A DNA stretch of 5,398 bases from JAWPMV01 sp038527215 (GCA_038527215.1 JBCBGC010000221.1:1-5398); one strand, 5' to 3'; shown: positions 1 through 5,292, counted from the first letter of the stretch. Numbers and translations are program-made. Notes: generated from the sequence alone by a model not told the origin.

Positions 1-584
1 GCTTGTTCTTGAATATAAATGCATACCTGCTCAATCTGAGCCGGATAGTGTTGGTGCTCGAGTTTCAATACGGCTTGTTGTAAGTCCCGGGCGGTCCAAT
101 TTGCCCCAACCTGAACCTTATCCTGGAAAATCACAGCTCCTTCATCATAGCGTTCATTGACATAATGCACCGTCATGCCCGACTCCTTATCTCCGGCCGC
201 GATCACCGCTTCATGGACCCGCATGCCGTACATGCCTTTACCGCCATGTGCGGGCAATAAAGAAGGATGAATATTCAAAATGCGATCAGGGAAAGCCGCG
301 ACCACCGCCGCGGGTATAAGCTTTAAGTAGCCGGCCAGCACGATCAGGTCCACCTGATAGTCCTGGAGCAGGGTAATCAGGGCTTCCCCATCCCGATAAA
401 AAGCCTTGGGGATGTGCTGGGCAGGTACCTTGAAGTCAGGAGCAAAGTCAAAAATGCCGGATTGGGCATTGTTGCTCAGGGTTAAGACCACCTTGCCGTG
501 GGGAGAGTCCGCGAAGTGCCGCAGGACCTGACGGGCATTTGATCCCCCTCCTGAAGCGAAAATAGCAATGTTTAGCGGCAACAA
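1..584 (-). CDS. purN: Phosphoribosylglycinamide formyltransferase PurN (3' end beyond window)
   Basis: PurN transfers the formyl group of 10-formyl-tetrahydrofolate to glycinamide ribonucleotide (GAR), the third step of cytoplasmic de novo purine synthesis. The reading frame gives about 194 residues. It opens with LPLNIAIFASGGGSNARQ, the GAR phosphate-binding glycine loop near the N-terminus. It then shows LAGYLKLIP, followed by RILNIHPSLLPA, which holds the catalytic Asn and His, and YDEGAVIFQ, which holds the catalytic Asp. The family is usually 185-215 residues, so only the extreme C-terminus should be missing. The start must be TTG, at 582-584 or 579-581: an in-frame TAG lies at 588-590, just upstream, and the first in-frame ATG falls far inside the conserved domain. 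The gene lies about 100 bases after the tonB-like pair but has its own promoter, so it is probably transcribed independently. Identification is very secure; which of the two TTG codons is used is not. Confidence 0.95.
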   Translation of the reverse strand, partial: MLPLNIAIFASGGGSNARQVLRHFADSPHGKVVLTLSNNAQSGIFDFAPDFKVPAQHIPKAFYRDGEALITLLQDYQVDLIVLAGYLKLIPAAVVAAFPDRILNIHPSLLPAHGGKGMYGMRVHEAVIAAGDKESGMTVHYVNERYDEGAVIFQDKVQVGANWTARDLQQAVLKLEHQHYPAQIEQVCIYIQEQ

Positions 585-601
585 GCTCTATGAATTTCCC
601 G

Positions 602-633
602 CAAAACTACGGAAAAGGGCTGCATGGCTCAAA
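602..633 (-). promoter_or_regulatory. Bacteroidota-type promoter of purN
   Basis: On the minus strand a TTTG (-33 element, 630-633) is followed after exactly 20 bases by TAGTTTTG (602-609). This is a full match to the TAnnTTTG -7 consensus of the Bacteroidota primary sigma factor. Transcription would start near position 597, leaving a leader of only about 13 bases before the TTG start codons. The position supports both a separate purN transcript and the TTG start. Expression was not tested; the call rests on motif and spacing. Confidence 0.6.
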
Positions 634-686
634 CAATGGGAGATTTTATTTTTCCGAAGGTAAGGAATGATGAAAAAAGGCAGCGC

Positions 687-1244
687 TTAGTGAAGCAGGC
701 GAAAAGGAAAAGGAATCCATACGATGTAAGGGAAAGTTCGTCCAAGCTCTATATGTTGGGTAAACCGAAGTTTGCTGAGGTGTCGGTCTACTGCCTGCGA
801 CAGCAGAGGGTGAGGATCATGAATGATCCGATGCTTTCGATAATCTCCTTTTTTATCCACCCAAATTTTCGCCACCACCGTTCCTTCAATCTGGTTTTTC
901 ACCGCTTCCTTGGGATAGCCTATCAGCTTTTTGATGTCATCCAGATTGATGGGGATAGGGGCTGGATTAGGATGAAAGAGCCAGACTGAATCCGGTATTT
1001 CCCCCTCAAAAGCTATGACATCTACAAAGGGAGTATCTTCCTCTCCAGGTTCGAATAAAAGCGTCGCCAGAGAGTCCTCCGCAAGCTCTTCAATCGATGG
1101 TTGAGGGATTTGCTGTGCCTTAAGTCCTTCGCCTCCCAGCCCAAAAATGCCAAGCCAGAAGATGAACAAAAAATGGGTCCGACGGGTCAGAAACTGCCAT
1201 TTCTTCCCGCCGGACCTAGGTTGTACTGTTTGAAAAAGAGTCAT
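687..1244 (-). CDS. TonB C-terminal-domain protein with signal peptide
   Basis: This 185-residue protein ends in a TonB C-terminal domain (about residues 99-183): IGYPKEA, then GTVVAKIWVDKKG, a K-H pair in DYRKH, HPLLS, and a closing IPFPFRLL strand. That fold normally contacts the TonB box and plug of outer-membrane TonB-dependent transporters. The N-terminus looks like a signal peptide rather than a TonB anchor: basic residues 10-22, a hydrophobic run at about 25-38, then LKA/QQ near 41-45, typical of Bacteroidota cleavage sites. If cleaved, the product is free in the periplasm. If not, the run serves as a single anchor. The linker (44-98) is short and acidic, without the long Pro-rich stretch of classical TonB. 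The ATG lies 5 bases after the stop of the preceding tonB-like gene, so the two are surely cotranscribed and probably translationally coupled. The exact partner transporter is unknown. Confidence 0.85.
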   Translation of the reverse strand: MTLFQTVQPRSGGKKWQFLTRRTHFLFIFWLGIFGLGGEGLKAQQIPQPSIEELAEDSLATLLFEPGEEDTPFVDVIAFEGEIPDSVWLFHPNPAPIPINLDDIKKLIGYPKEAVKNQIEGTVVAKIWVDKKGDYRKHRIIHDPHPLLSQAVDRHLSKLRFTQHIELGRTFPYIVWIPFPFRLLH

Positions 1245-1249
1245 AAACC

Positions 1250-2065
1250 CTATTTCTGTAGCTTAAAATTGAAAGGAATATTCACCCAGAACATCACCGG
1301 ACGATTGCCCTGAATGGCAGGGGTGAATTCCAGCTTACTGATGAATTTTTCTACCCGCTCAGAGAGCAAGGGATGGATGCCATTGAGCATTTTATGCTTG
1401 CGATAGTGGCCTTTTTTGTCCACCAGTACCCGAACTGTAACCAATCCTTCTATGCCTGAATCCCGCGCCATCTGAGGATAGCCGATTAGGTTGACCAGAT
1501 CACCCAGATTAATGGCCTTCGGCACTTCATCTACCGATACAAATACATCAGCCGCTGGCTCTGTCTCTTTGATCACATCTGGCACTACGCCACCATCTGC
1601 CCCATCCCCTTTAAATAATGCGCCTATATCAAGGCCGTCTGAATCCTTGGTTCCTAGGTTGGGTGCCTCTTTCAGCGTCTCAATGGTGGCAATGGTCTGC
1701 GGTTCATCATCAATCAAATCCTCCATTGCAGTCGGCTCAGGGATTTGGTAGGCAACTACCTTAACCTCCAGCGGTGGGAGCAAGGGAGGAGGCTCTGAGG
1801 GTGGATTTTTCTCGTCTATAGGCGGAGGGGTATCAAAAATGACGATTACCTCCTTTTCCTCCGGTGGCAGGATTTTCACTTTATCCCAGCCCAGATGATG
1901 AGCGAGTACAGGATAGGTGCCCACGCCCATGAAAAGCAGGGCGACCATGAGCAATCCGGAAAAGAGATGGGCGGGATATTTCTTCCGAAGCATATAGGCC
2001 CCGTAGGTTTTTTCCCGATCTTCAAAGACCATCTCTTCCCAGTCGGCTTTTACAATGTTTGCCAT
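1250..2065 (-). CDS. Energy transducer TonB-family protein
   Basis: This 271-residue protein has the full TonB architecture. Residues 1-32 are a cytoplasmic tail with the FEDREKTYGAYMLRKKYP motif common in Bacteroidota TonB proteins. A single membrane helix lies at about 34-56. The periplasmic linker is Pro/Glu-rich at about 67-110 (DTPPPIDE, PPSEPPPLLPP) and acidic to about 185. The C-terminal TonB domain spans about 186-270: NLIGYPQMARDSGIEG, VRVLVDKKGHYRKHK, HPLLSERV, LEFTPAIQGNRPVMFWVN, IPFNFKLQK. In the classical model it transmits proton-motive force harvested by ExbB/ExbD to outer-membrane receptors. It starts 36 bases after exbD and ends 5 bases before the next tonB-like gene, so it is the middle gene of the unit. 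No Shine-Dalgarno sequence precedes the ATG, which is usual in this phylum. The transported substrate cannot be told from the sequence. Confidence 0.93.
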   Translation of the reverse strand: MANIVKADWEEMVFEDREKTYGAYMLRKKYPAHLFSGLLMVALLFMGVGTYPVLAHHLGWDKVKILPPEEKEVIVIFDTPPPIDEKNPPSEPPPLLPPLEVKVVAYQIPEPTAMEDLIDDEPQTIATIETLKEAPNLGTKDSDGLDIGALFKGDGADGGVVPDVIKETEPAADVFVSVDEVPKAINLGDLVNLIGYPQMARDSGIEGLVTVRVLVDKKGHYRKHKMLNGIHPLLSERVEKFISKLEFTPAIQGNRPVMFWVNIPFNFKLQK

Positions 2066-2101
2066 AATGAGTAGAATATTAAAAGTGTGAGTATTGCAGA
2101 A

Positions 2102-2647
2102 TCAATGGGCAGCCAGCATGGCCAGGCTGTCCGCAGAGGTGAAGGATTGGAGGACATAGCGTTGGGCCCCTGCCATGGCTAGTTCGTCGAGCATGTCGAC
2201 CATGTTTTTATAGCGAGCACGAGCGGTGGGTTTGATGACAAAAAGCGGGTCCCAGCAGCCCTTGATCTCCCGGCTTGCCGGATCGCATAGGGGTGCCTGG
2301 GCAGTAAGGTGTTCATGAAGGACTTTTCTCAAGCCTGTCTGCCCGTAATGGGTTTCTGCCAGTTCTCCCTCATATTGGCCGATATAATATTGAATCTGGT
2401 CGTCGGCTTCCAGGATGACCGTCAGAACGCGCTCTTCGGCCACGGGTAAATGAGGATGTTCCTCCTTGGGGCCGGAAACAAACTTCATGAGAAAGGCATC
2501 TGTCATGGTGGCGGTTAACACAAAAAAGGTAAGGAGAAGAAAAGCCACGTCCACCATGGCGGTCATATCAACATGAGTGGATTTTTTGTTGCTTCGAGCC
2601 TTGCCAGGGCTTTTGCGGGAGGGATTGCTTTGCTGAATTTCTGCCAT
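2102..2647 (-). CDS. exbD: ExbD/TolR-family biopolymer transport protein
   Basis: This is the inner-membrane proton-channel partner of ExbB that energises TonB. The 181 residues divide into a basic cytoplasmic tail (1-24), the signature HVDMTAMVDVAFLLLTFFVL (25-44) inside a single membrane helix (about 31-50), and a periplasmic domain to the C-terminus. Asp33, in MVDVAF, is the expected proton-carrying aspartate and is present. The usual Pro of DMTPxVDV is Ala30 here. The periplasmic part contains PLFVIKPTARARYKNMVDMLDEL, the ExbD strand-helix region. The domain is somewhat long compared with roughly 140-residue enterobacterial ExbD. This is the first gene of the exbD-tonB-tonB unit. An exbB/motA-type gene normally sits just upstream but none is found, so ExbB must be encoded elsewhere. 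The family call is secure; the gene symbol is used in the family sense. Confidence 0.92.
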   Translation of the reverse strand: MAEIQQSNPSRKSPGKARSNKKSTHVDMTAMVDVAFLLLTFFVLTATMTDAFLMKFVSGPKEEHPHLPVAEERVLTVILEADDQIQYYIGQYEGELAETHYGQTGLRKVLHEHLTAQAPLCDPASREIKGCWDPLFVIKPTARARYKNMVDMLDELAMAGAQRYVLQSFTSADSLAMLAAH

Positions 2648-2661
2648 CGTGTGTGAGTTAA

Positions 2662-2678
2662 AAGCGCCTCAGGCGCTT
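2662..2678 (-). promoter_or_regulatory. Stem-loop in exbD leader (possible terminator of a lost or upstream transcript)
   Basis: A perfect 7-bp stem AAGCGCC/GGCGCTT with a three-base loop ends, on the minus strand, in TTTTAAC, 14 bases before the exbD ATG. It could sit in the exbD leader and affect translation, or be a weak intrinsic terminator or attenuator. The T-run is short and partly inside the stem, so termination is uncertain. Confidence 0.35.
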
Positions 2679-2821
2679 ATATGGTGAGAATGAGACAACA
2701 TTCGCCCTTCCTCTCCGGCAGCGCCGGGAGAATCAGGACATAGATCATCTGATCAGGAGCGGAGAAGCTCTGCCTACCCAGCACGCAAAACTCACTGGCT
2801 TCGGCCGCTCGCTGTCAGATG

Positions 2822-2839
2822 CGGAAAATCGATTTTACG
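2822..2839. promoter_or_regulatory. Palindrome around AAAATCGATTTT, candidate operator
   Basis: A perfect 12-bp palindrome AAAATCGATTTT lies at 2825-2836. It extends through one mismatch to an 18-base imperfect palindrome, CG..CG, at 2822-2839. A site of this symmetry between divergent genes is typical of a dimeric-repressor operator. No regulator is encoded in the window, so the role is inferred from shape and position only. Confidence 0.3.
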
Positions 2840-2843
2840 AAAT

Positions 2844-2871
2844 GGCCTGGGGGAGTATTTCCTCCCTGGCC
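2844..2871. repeat. GC-rich hairpin between exbD and rpn
   Basis: GGCCtGGGGG at 2844-2853 pairs with the arm ending CUCCCtGGCC at 2871, with one internal mismatch and one G-U pair, leaving a loop of about eight bases. No T-tract follows on either strand, so it is not a normal intrinsic terminator. It begins five bases after the AAAATCGATTTT palindrome. Confidence 0.4.
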
Positions 2872-3005
2872 TGGTAAGTGGCTTTGTTTAATAGATCGTC
2901 AGGAGGCAGGAATTCCATAACTGACAGGAATTTTTTTTAGGGAAAGGGATTTCGTATGTTGAAGGAACATCGTGGAGAAAAGCCTTTCACTTCTATGAAT
3001 CATAG

Positions 3006-3947
3006 ATGGGAAAGACCAATCCACACGATAAACTCTTTAAGGCCAGCTTCCAACATATAGAAATTGGGAAAGCCTACCTACAGCATTTCCTGCTCAAGGA
3101 AGTAGTCCAAAAAATTGACTTATCTAGTCTGCGGCTAAATCCTAATTCCTACGTGGATGCGGATTTGAGTACCTACTTTTCAGATGTAGTGTATGAGGCC
3201 CAACTGGAGGGAACCGAAGCGCAGATCGTTTTTTTATTGGAACATAAATCATTTGTGGTGCCTGCTCCTCATCTTCAGCTCTTAACCTATATGGTCGGGA
3301 TCTGGCGCAACCAGCAAAAGGCCCAGGAAGCGCTGAAGCCGATTTTACCCATCATTATATATCATGGACAGGCCACGTGGGAAGAAACGCCTTTTTCCAC
3401 CTTATTCCCTACCCTCCCTCACTCGTTAACAGCTTATTTTCCAGATTTTCGCTACCATTTGACGGATCTGAGTCGATTTTCAGATGAAGAATTACTCCAA
3501 CTGGAAGGCACGCTGCTCATGCAAACTTTCTTCTTATTTAAACATAGGGGGAATAAGCCCTTCTTCCGGGCAAACCTCAGCCTGATATTTAGTAAGGCAG
3601 AGGATTTTACCCAAGACCCTCCATCCCGAAACCTGATTGAGGCTTTTTTTGTATATTTAAACTACACCTCCGATTTTAAAGAACCTGAATTCTTAGCATT
3701 GATGAGTCAACTCCCACCAAAAACCCGTGAGCTCGCCAAGACCACCTATGACTATATCTTTGAAGCTGGTGAAGCTAAAGGCATCGAGGAGGGCATTGAA
3801 AAAGGGATGGAAAAAGGCAAGCTAGCGATCCAGAATCACGCGATCCGGACAGGCCTGGCTAACGGATTAGCCTTGGAGATGATAGCTAAAATAGCCAATA
3901 TGACCCTTGAGGAGGTCAGAGAGCGAATCAAGGCCCTGGGCCTTTAG
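3006..3947 (+). CDS. Rpn-family PD-(D/E)XK nuclease (RpnL-like, often annotated as transposase)
   Basis: This 313-residue protein matches the recombination-promoting nuclease/putative transposase family (PF04754 type). The N-terminus has the PHDKLFKA motif (6-13). The core has SDVVYEAQLEG (59-69) and FLLEHKS (76-82), giving active-site candidates Asp60, Glu79 and Lys81 of a metal-dependent DNA endonuclease. YMVGIWRNQQK and LPIIIYHGQ follow, as in family members. The C-terminal part (about 205-313) is helical and carries the tetrad run GEAK-GIEE-GIEK-GMEK (255-270), the hallmark tail of this family. E. coli Rpn proteins are toxic anti-phage nucleases inhibited by a separately translated C-terminal fragment. 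The start is fixed because TAG (3003-3005) directly precedes the ATG and the next in-frame ATG is inside the core. The gene is opposite in strand to all neighbours, and a copy of its C-terminal coding part lies downstream. Confidence 0.88.
   Translation: MGKTNPHDKLFKASFQHIEIGKAYLQHFLLKEVVQKIDLSSLRLNPNSYVDADLSTYFSDVVYEAQLEGTEAQIVFLLEHKSFVVPAPHLQLLTYMVGIWRNQQKAQEALKPILPIIIYHGQATWEETPFSTLFPTLPHSLTAYFPDFRYHLTDLSRFSDEELLQLEGTLLMQTFFLFKHRGNKPFFRANLSLIFSKAEDFTQDPPSRNLIEAFFVYLNYTSDFKEPEFLALMSQLPPKTRELAKTTYDYIFEAGEAKGIEEGIEKGMEKGKLAIQNHAIRTGLANGLALEMIAKIANMTLEEVRERIKALGL
3702..3947 (+). other. Possible internally started Rpn C-terminal product (RpnS-like)
   Basis: An in-frame ATG at 3702 (Met233 of the full protein, in LALMSQLPPK) would give an 81-residue product covering the tetrad repeats and the final helices. 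That is the kind of fragment made as RpnS in E. coli. A second in-frame ATG at 3807 has AGGAGG at 3787-3792, but the 14-base gap is long and it would begin inside the tetrads. No clear internal promoter was seen. This is a prediction by analogy only. Confidence 0.3.
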
Positions 3948-3968
3948 CCCTTTGGTTGCCTTTATTCT

Positions 3969-4170
3969 TCAATCAATCCAACTTATTCGAAAAGGTACAT
4001 TTACCCATGTGCAGACCGGCTCTCCGTTTTACGCGGCTGCCTTAAAACTGGGTTGGGACAGCAAGGATTCTAATCTTTGAGTATGACCTGGCTTAGCGTA
4101 AGATGCTTCACGTAATTGCCTTCCCAGTCCACGAGAACCCAAAAAACAGTGATTCCCTTGAGTCCTTCCT
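3969..4170 (-). pseudogene. Dead 3' fragment of a tonB-like gene
   Basis: Read on the minus strand, this fragment matches the last 70 or so residues of the intact tonB-like gene at 4524-5234. It ends NGEPVCTWVNVPFRISWID with the same TGA stop (3969-3971). Further upstream TQRLESLLSQPSFKAAA is still recognisable. A TAA now sits between KAAA and NGEP, where the intact gene reads a glutamine codon. Deletions of about 9 and 1 bases near 4080-4090 break the frame, and there is no 5' part. It was created by the tandem duplication and is not functional as a TonB domain. The opposite strand of its upstream end now encodes the first 23 residues of the short Rpn reading frame. Confidence 0.9.
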
Positions 4171-4501
4171 CCCTCCATCCCGAGACTTGTTGGAGGCTTT
4201 ATTTGTGTATTTAACCTACACCTCCGATTTTAAAGAACTTGAATTCTTAGCATTGATGAGTCAACTCCCACCAAAAACCCGTGAGCTCGCCAAGACCACC
4301 TATGACTATATCTTTGAAGCTGGTGAAGCTAAAGGCATCGAGGAGGGCATTGAAAAAGGGATGGAAAAAGGCAAGCTAGCGATCCAGAATCATGCGATCC
4401 GGACAGGCTTAGCTAACGGATTAGCCTTGGAGATGATTGCGCAAATAGCCAATATGACCCTTGAGGAGGTCAGAGAACAAATCAAGGCCTTGGGCCTTTA
4501 G
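4103..4501 (+). CDS. Stand-alone Rpn C-terminal domain (RpnS-like antitoxin candidate)
   Basis: This is a 132-residue reading frame. Residues 24-132 match residues 205-313 of the full Rpn protein with only 7 differences (Asn/Asp, Ile/Leu, Phe/Leu, Asn/Thr, Pro/Leu, Lys/Gln, Arg/Gln) and no gaps. The tetrad run GEAK-GIEE-GIEK-GMEK is identical in both. The whole nuclease core, including Asp60, Glu79 and Lys81, is absent. Residues 1-23 (MLHVIAFPVHENPKNSDSLE...) come from the antisense strand of the dead tonB fragment, so the N-terminus is chimeric. A stop at 4094-4096 limits the frame, so ATG 4103 is the longest start. ATG 4256 would give the 81-residue domain alone. It lies 155 bases after full-length rpn on the same strand, with no obvious terminator between, so read-through transcription is possible. 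In E. coli such a fragment neutralises the toxic nuclease; the same role here is inferred. It could also be non-functional debris. Confidence 0.6.
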   Translation: MLHVIAFPVHENPKNSDSLESFLPPSRDLLEALFVYLTYTSDFKELEFLALMSQLPPKTRELAKTTYDYIFEAGEAKGIEEGIEKGMEKGKLAIQNHAIRTGLANGLALEMIAQIANMTLEEVREQIKALGL

Positions 4502-4735
4502 CCCTTTGGCTGGCTTTATTCTTTCAATCAATCCAACTCATTCTAAAAGGTACATTTACCCATGCGCAGACCGGCTCTCCGTTCTGTTCGGCTGCGTTAA
4601 AACTGATTTGGGGCAGCAAAGATTCCAGGCTTTGAGTGAGAATGGGATGCACCTGACTTAACGTAAGATGCTTCACGTAGTTCCCTTCCCAGTCCACGAG
4701 AACTCGAAAAACAGTGTTTCCTATGAGGCCTGCAT
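4171..4735 (+). repeat. Tandem duplication, right copy
   Basis: This is the second unit of the tandem repeat. It starts at the rpn sequence CCCTCCATCCCG (as at 3617) and runs through the rpn stop into the 3' end of the intact tonB-like gene (to about residue 167 of that protein). The left edge is sharp at 4170/4171, where tonB sequence is joined directly to rpn sequence. The right edge is soft, within about 10 bases, because similarity fades. No terminal inverted repeats or target duplications suggest an insertion sequence. Confidence 0.88.
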
Positions 4736-5234
4736 CTCTAAGAAGGGCTGGATACTTATACTGAGCCATGACTTCTTGCAGGTTAAGCAGGCTAGGCTCC
4801 TTATCCAGGGGACACAATAAAACTGAATCTGGCTGTTGATCTTCAGTACAATGACAATCCTGCCAGGCTTCATTCCCCCAATCATCGAAGCTCTCCCATA
4901 ATTCTTTGGATTCCTGTATACCCTCAGGGTACACTGCATCTTCGAACGCTACCTCCTCTTTAATCCAGGAATCGTCCTCTAACCAAAGATTGGTCGCGAC
5001 AAAAGCACTGCTTGCCTTTGGAGGTGGTGGGGGAGGAACCAGACAATTTTCAGGGGGGAACTCAAACATGCAGGAGATAATTTGAGGCTCGGGCAATTCT
5101 TCAGAACAGGTAGGAGTAAAAAAATAAGGCATCACAAAAAAAGACCAGAAGGCCCAGGCAGTCAGACTCAGGACGGCCCATTCGGGAAGTCGGGAGCACA
5201 TAGCCTTGACAAGGGGAAGGAAGGTGAATTTCAT
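4524..5234 (-). CDS. TonB-family protein, cysteine-rich linker
   Basis: This 236-residue protein has a short cytoplasmic tail, a membrane helix at about 20-39 (LSLTAWAFWSFFVMPYFF), a hexaproline run at 67-72, a Trp- and acid-rich periplasmic linker (80-135), and a TonB C-terminal domain at about 150-236: YKYPALLRDAGLIGN, VLVDWEGNYVKH, HPILTQ, NGEPVCAWVNVPF. It lacks the YGAY-type cytoplasmic motif of the 1250-2065 protein. Seven cysteines lie beyond the membrane segment (43, 55, 64, 127, 129, 141, 223), including a CHC pair, which is unusual for a TonB. The gene converges on rpn sequences, with only 22 bases between its stop and that of the short Rpn frame. It has its own candidate promoter downstream of a terminator, so it is probably monocistronic. 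Partner ExbB/ExbD and receptor are unknown. The domain call is firm, but a role in transport is inferred. Confidence 0.87.
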   Translation of the reverse strand: MKFTFLPLVKAMCSRLPEWAVLSLTAWAFWSFFVMPYFFTPTCSEELPEPQIISCMFEFPPENCLVPPPPPPKASSAFVATNLWLEDDSWIKEEVAFEDAVYPEGIQESKELWESFDDWGNEAWQDCHCTEDQQPDSVLLCPLDKEPSLLNLQEVMAQYKYPALLRDAGLIGNTVFRVLVDWEGNYVKHLTLSQVHPILTQSLESLLPQISFNAAEQNGEPVCAWVNVPFRMSWID

Positions 5235-5260
5235 GGGTAGGTTCCGTTAAGTGTTCCTCT

Positions 5261-5292
5261 AATAGATACAGGCCCCCAGGAAATTCCACAAA
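5261..5292 (-). promoter_or_regulatory. Candidate promoter of the cysteine-rich tonB-like gene
   Basis: On the minus strand TTTG (5289-5292) is followed after 20 bases by TATCTATT (5261-5268), which matches TAnnTTTG at four of its six specified bases. The spacing equals that of the much better purN promoter. The predicted start near 5255 leaves a leader of about 20 bases. The TTTG overlaps the T-tract of the preceding terminator. This is a weak motif match with favourable position and spacing. Confidence 0.35.

Larger units (their letters stand above)
2648..3005. other. Non-coding region between divergent exbD and rpn, rich in inverted repeats
   Basis: No convincing coding frame occupies these 358 bases. 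Every frame is cut by stops, and short frames show no recognisable family. The region must hold the promoters of exbD (leftward) and rpn (rightward), but no good TTTG/TAnnTTTG pair was found for either. It contains at least five dyads (2662-2678, 2713-2730, 2743-2754, 2822-2839, 2844-2871). It also has two short direct repeats: ATCAGGA at 2732 and 2752, and CAGGAATT at 2907 and 2925. The 2700-2880 part looks richer in G+C than the rpn gene beside it. It may be a regulatory region, a structured leader, or a dispersed intergenic repeat. Confidence 0.5.
3617..4170 (+). repeat. Tandem duplication, left copy (rpn 3' end plus decayed tonB 3' end)
   Basis: This is the first unit of a direct tandem repeat with a 554-base period. 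It holds the last 109 codons of rpn followed by a reverse-strand tonB 3' fragment. Aligned by eye against 4171-4735, the rpn part (331 bases) has 17 mismatches and no gaps. The tonB part has roughly 28 differences, a 1-base gap and about 10 bases deleted. Similarity to the right copy stops abruptly upstream of 3617, which marks the left edge. Confidence 0.9.

Noticed and set aside
624..989. Plus-strand open frame of 121 codons
   Set aside because: It lies antisense to the clear TonB-domain gene at 687-1244, has no recognisable family, and its start falls in the purN promoter region.
1491..1751. Plus-strand Ser/Pro-rich open frame
   Set aside because: It is the antisense shadow of the tonB-like linker region at 1250-2065; its low-complexity composition follows from the opposite strand.
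2700..2880. Remnant of exbB in the region upstream of exbD
   Set aside because: Frames on both strands gave only short, stop-interrupted stretches with none of the hydrophobic segments expected of ExbB/MotA proteins.
2880..3005. rpn promoter at TATGTTGA (2955-2962)
   Set aside because: It only partly resembles TAnnTTTG and has no TTG/TTTG at the expected distance upstream.
3930..3950. AAGGCC/GGCCTT stem at the rpn stop (also in the duplicate near 4484-4498) as a terminator
   Set aside because: The stem is short and partly coding, and no T-tract follows on either strand.
3006..4501. Mobile element carrying rpn (family name includes 'transposase')
   Set aside because: No terminal inverted repeats, target duplications or partner transposase were found. 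The repeat is a tandem duplication whose unit ends inside two genes.
4461..4661. Plus-strand 66-codon frame across the rpn/tonB 3' junction
   Set aside because: It overlaps the end of the short Rpn frame in another frame and is antisense to an intact TonB domain; no domain is visible.
4721..5289. Two further minus-strand frames (4721-4939 and 5101-5289)
   Set aside because: Both overlap the well-supported tonB-like gene on the same strand in other frames and show no family features.
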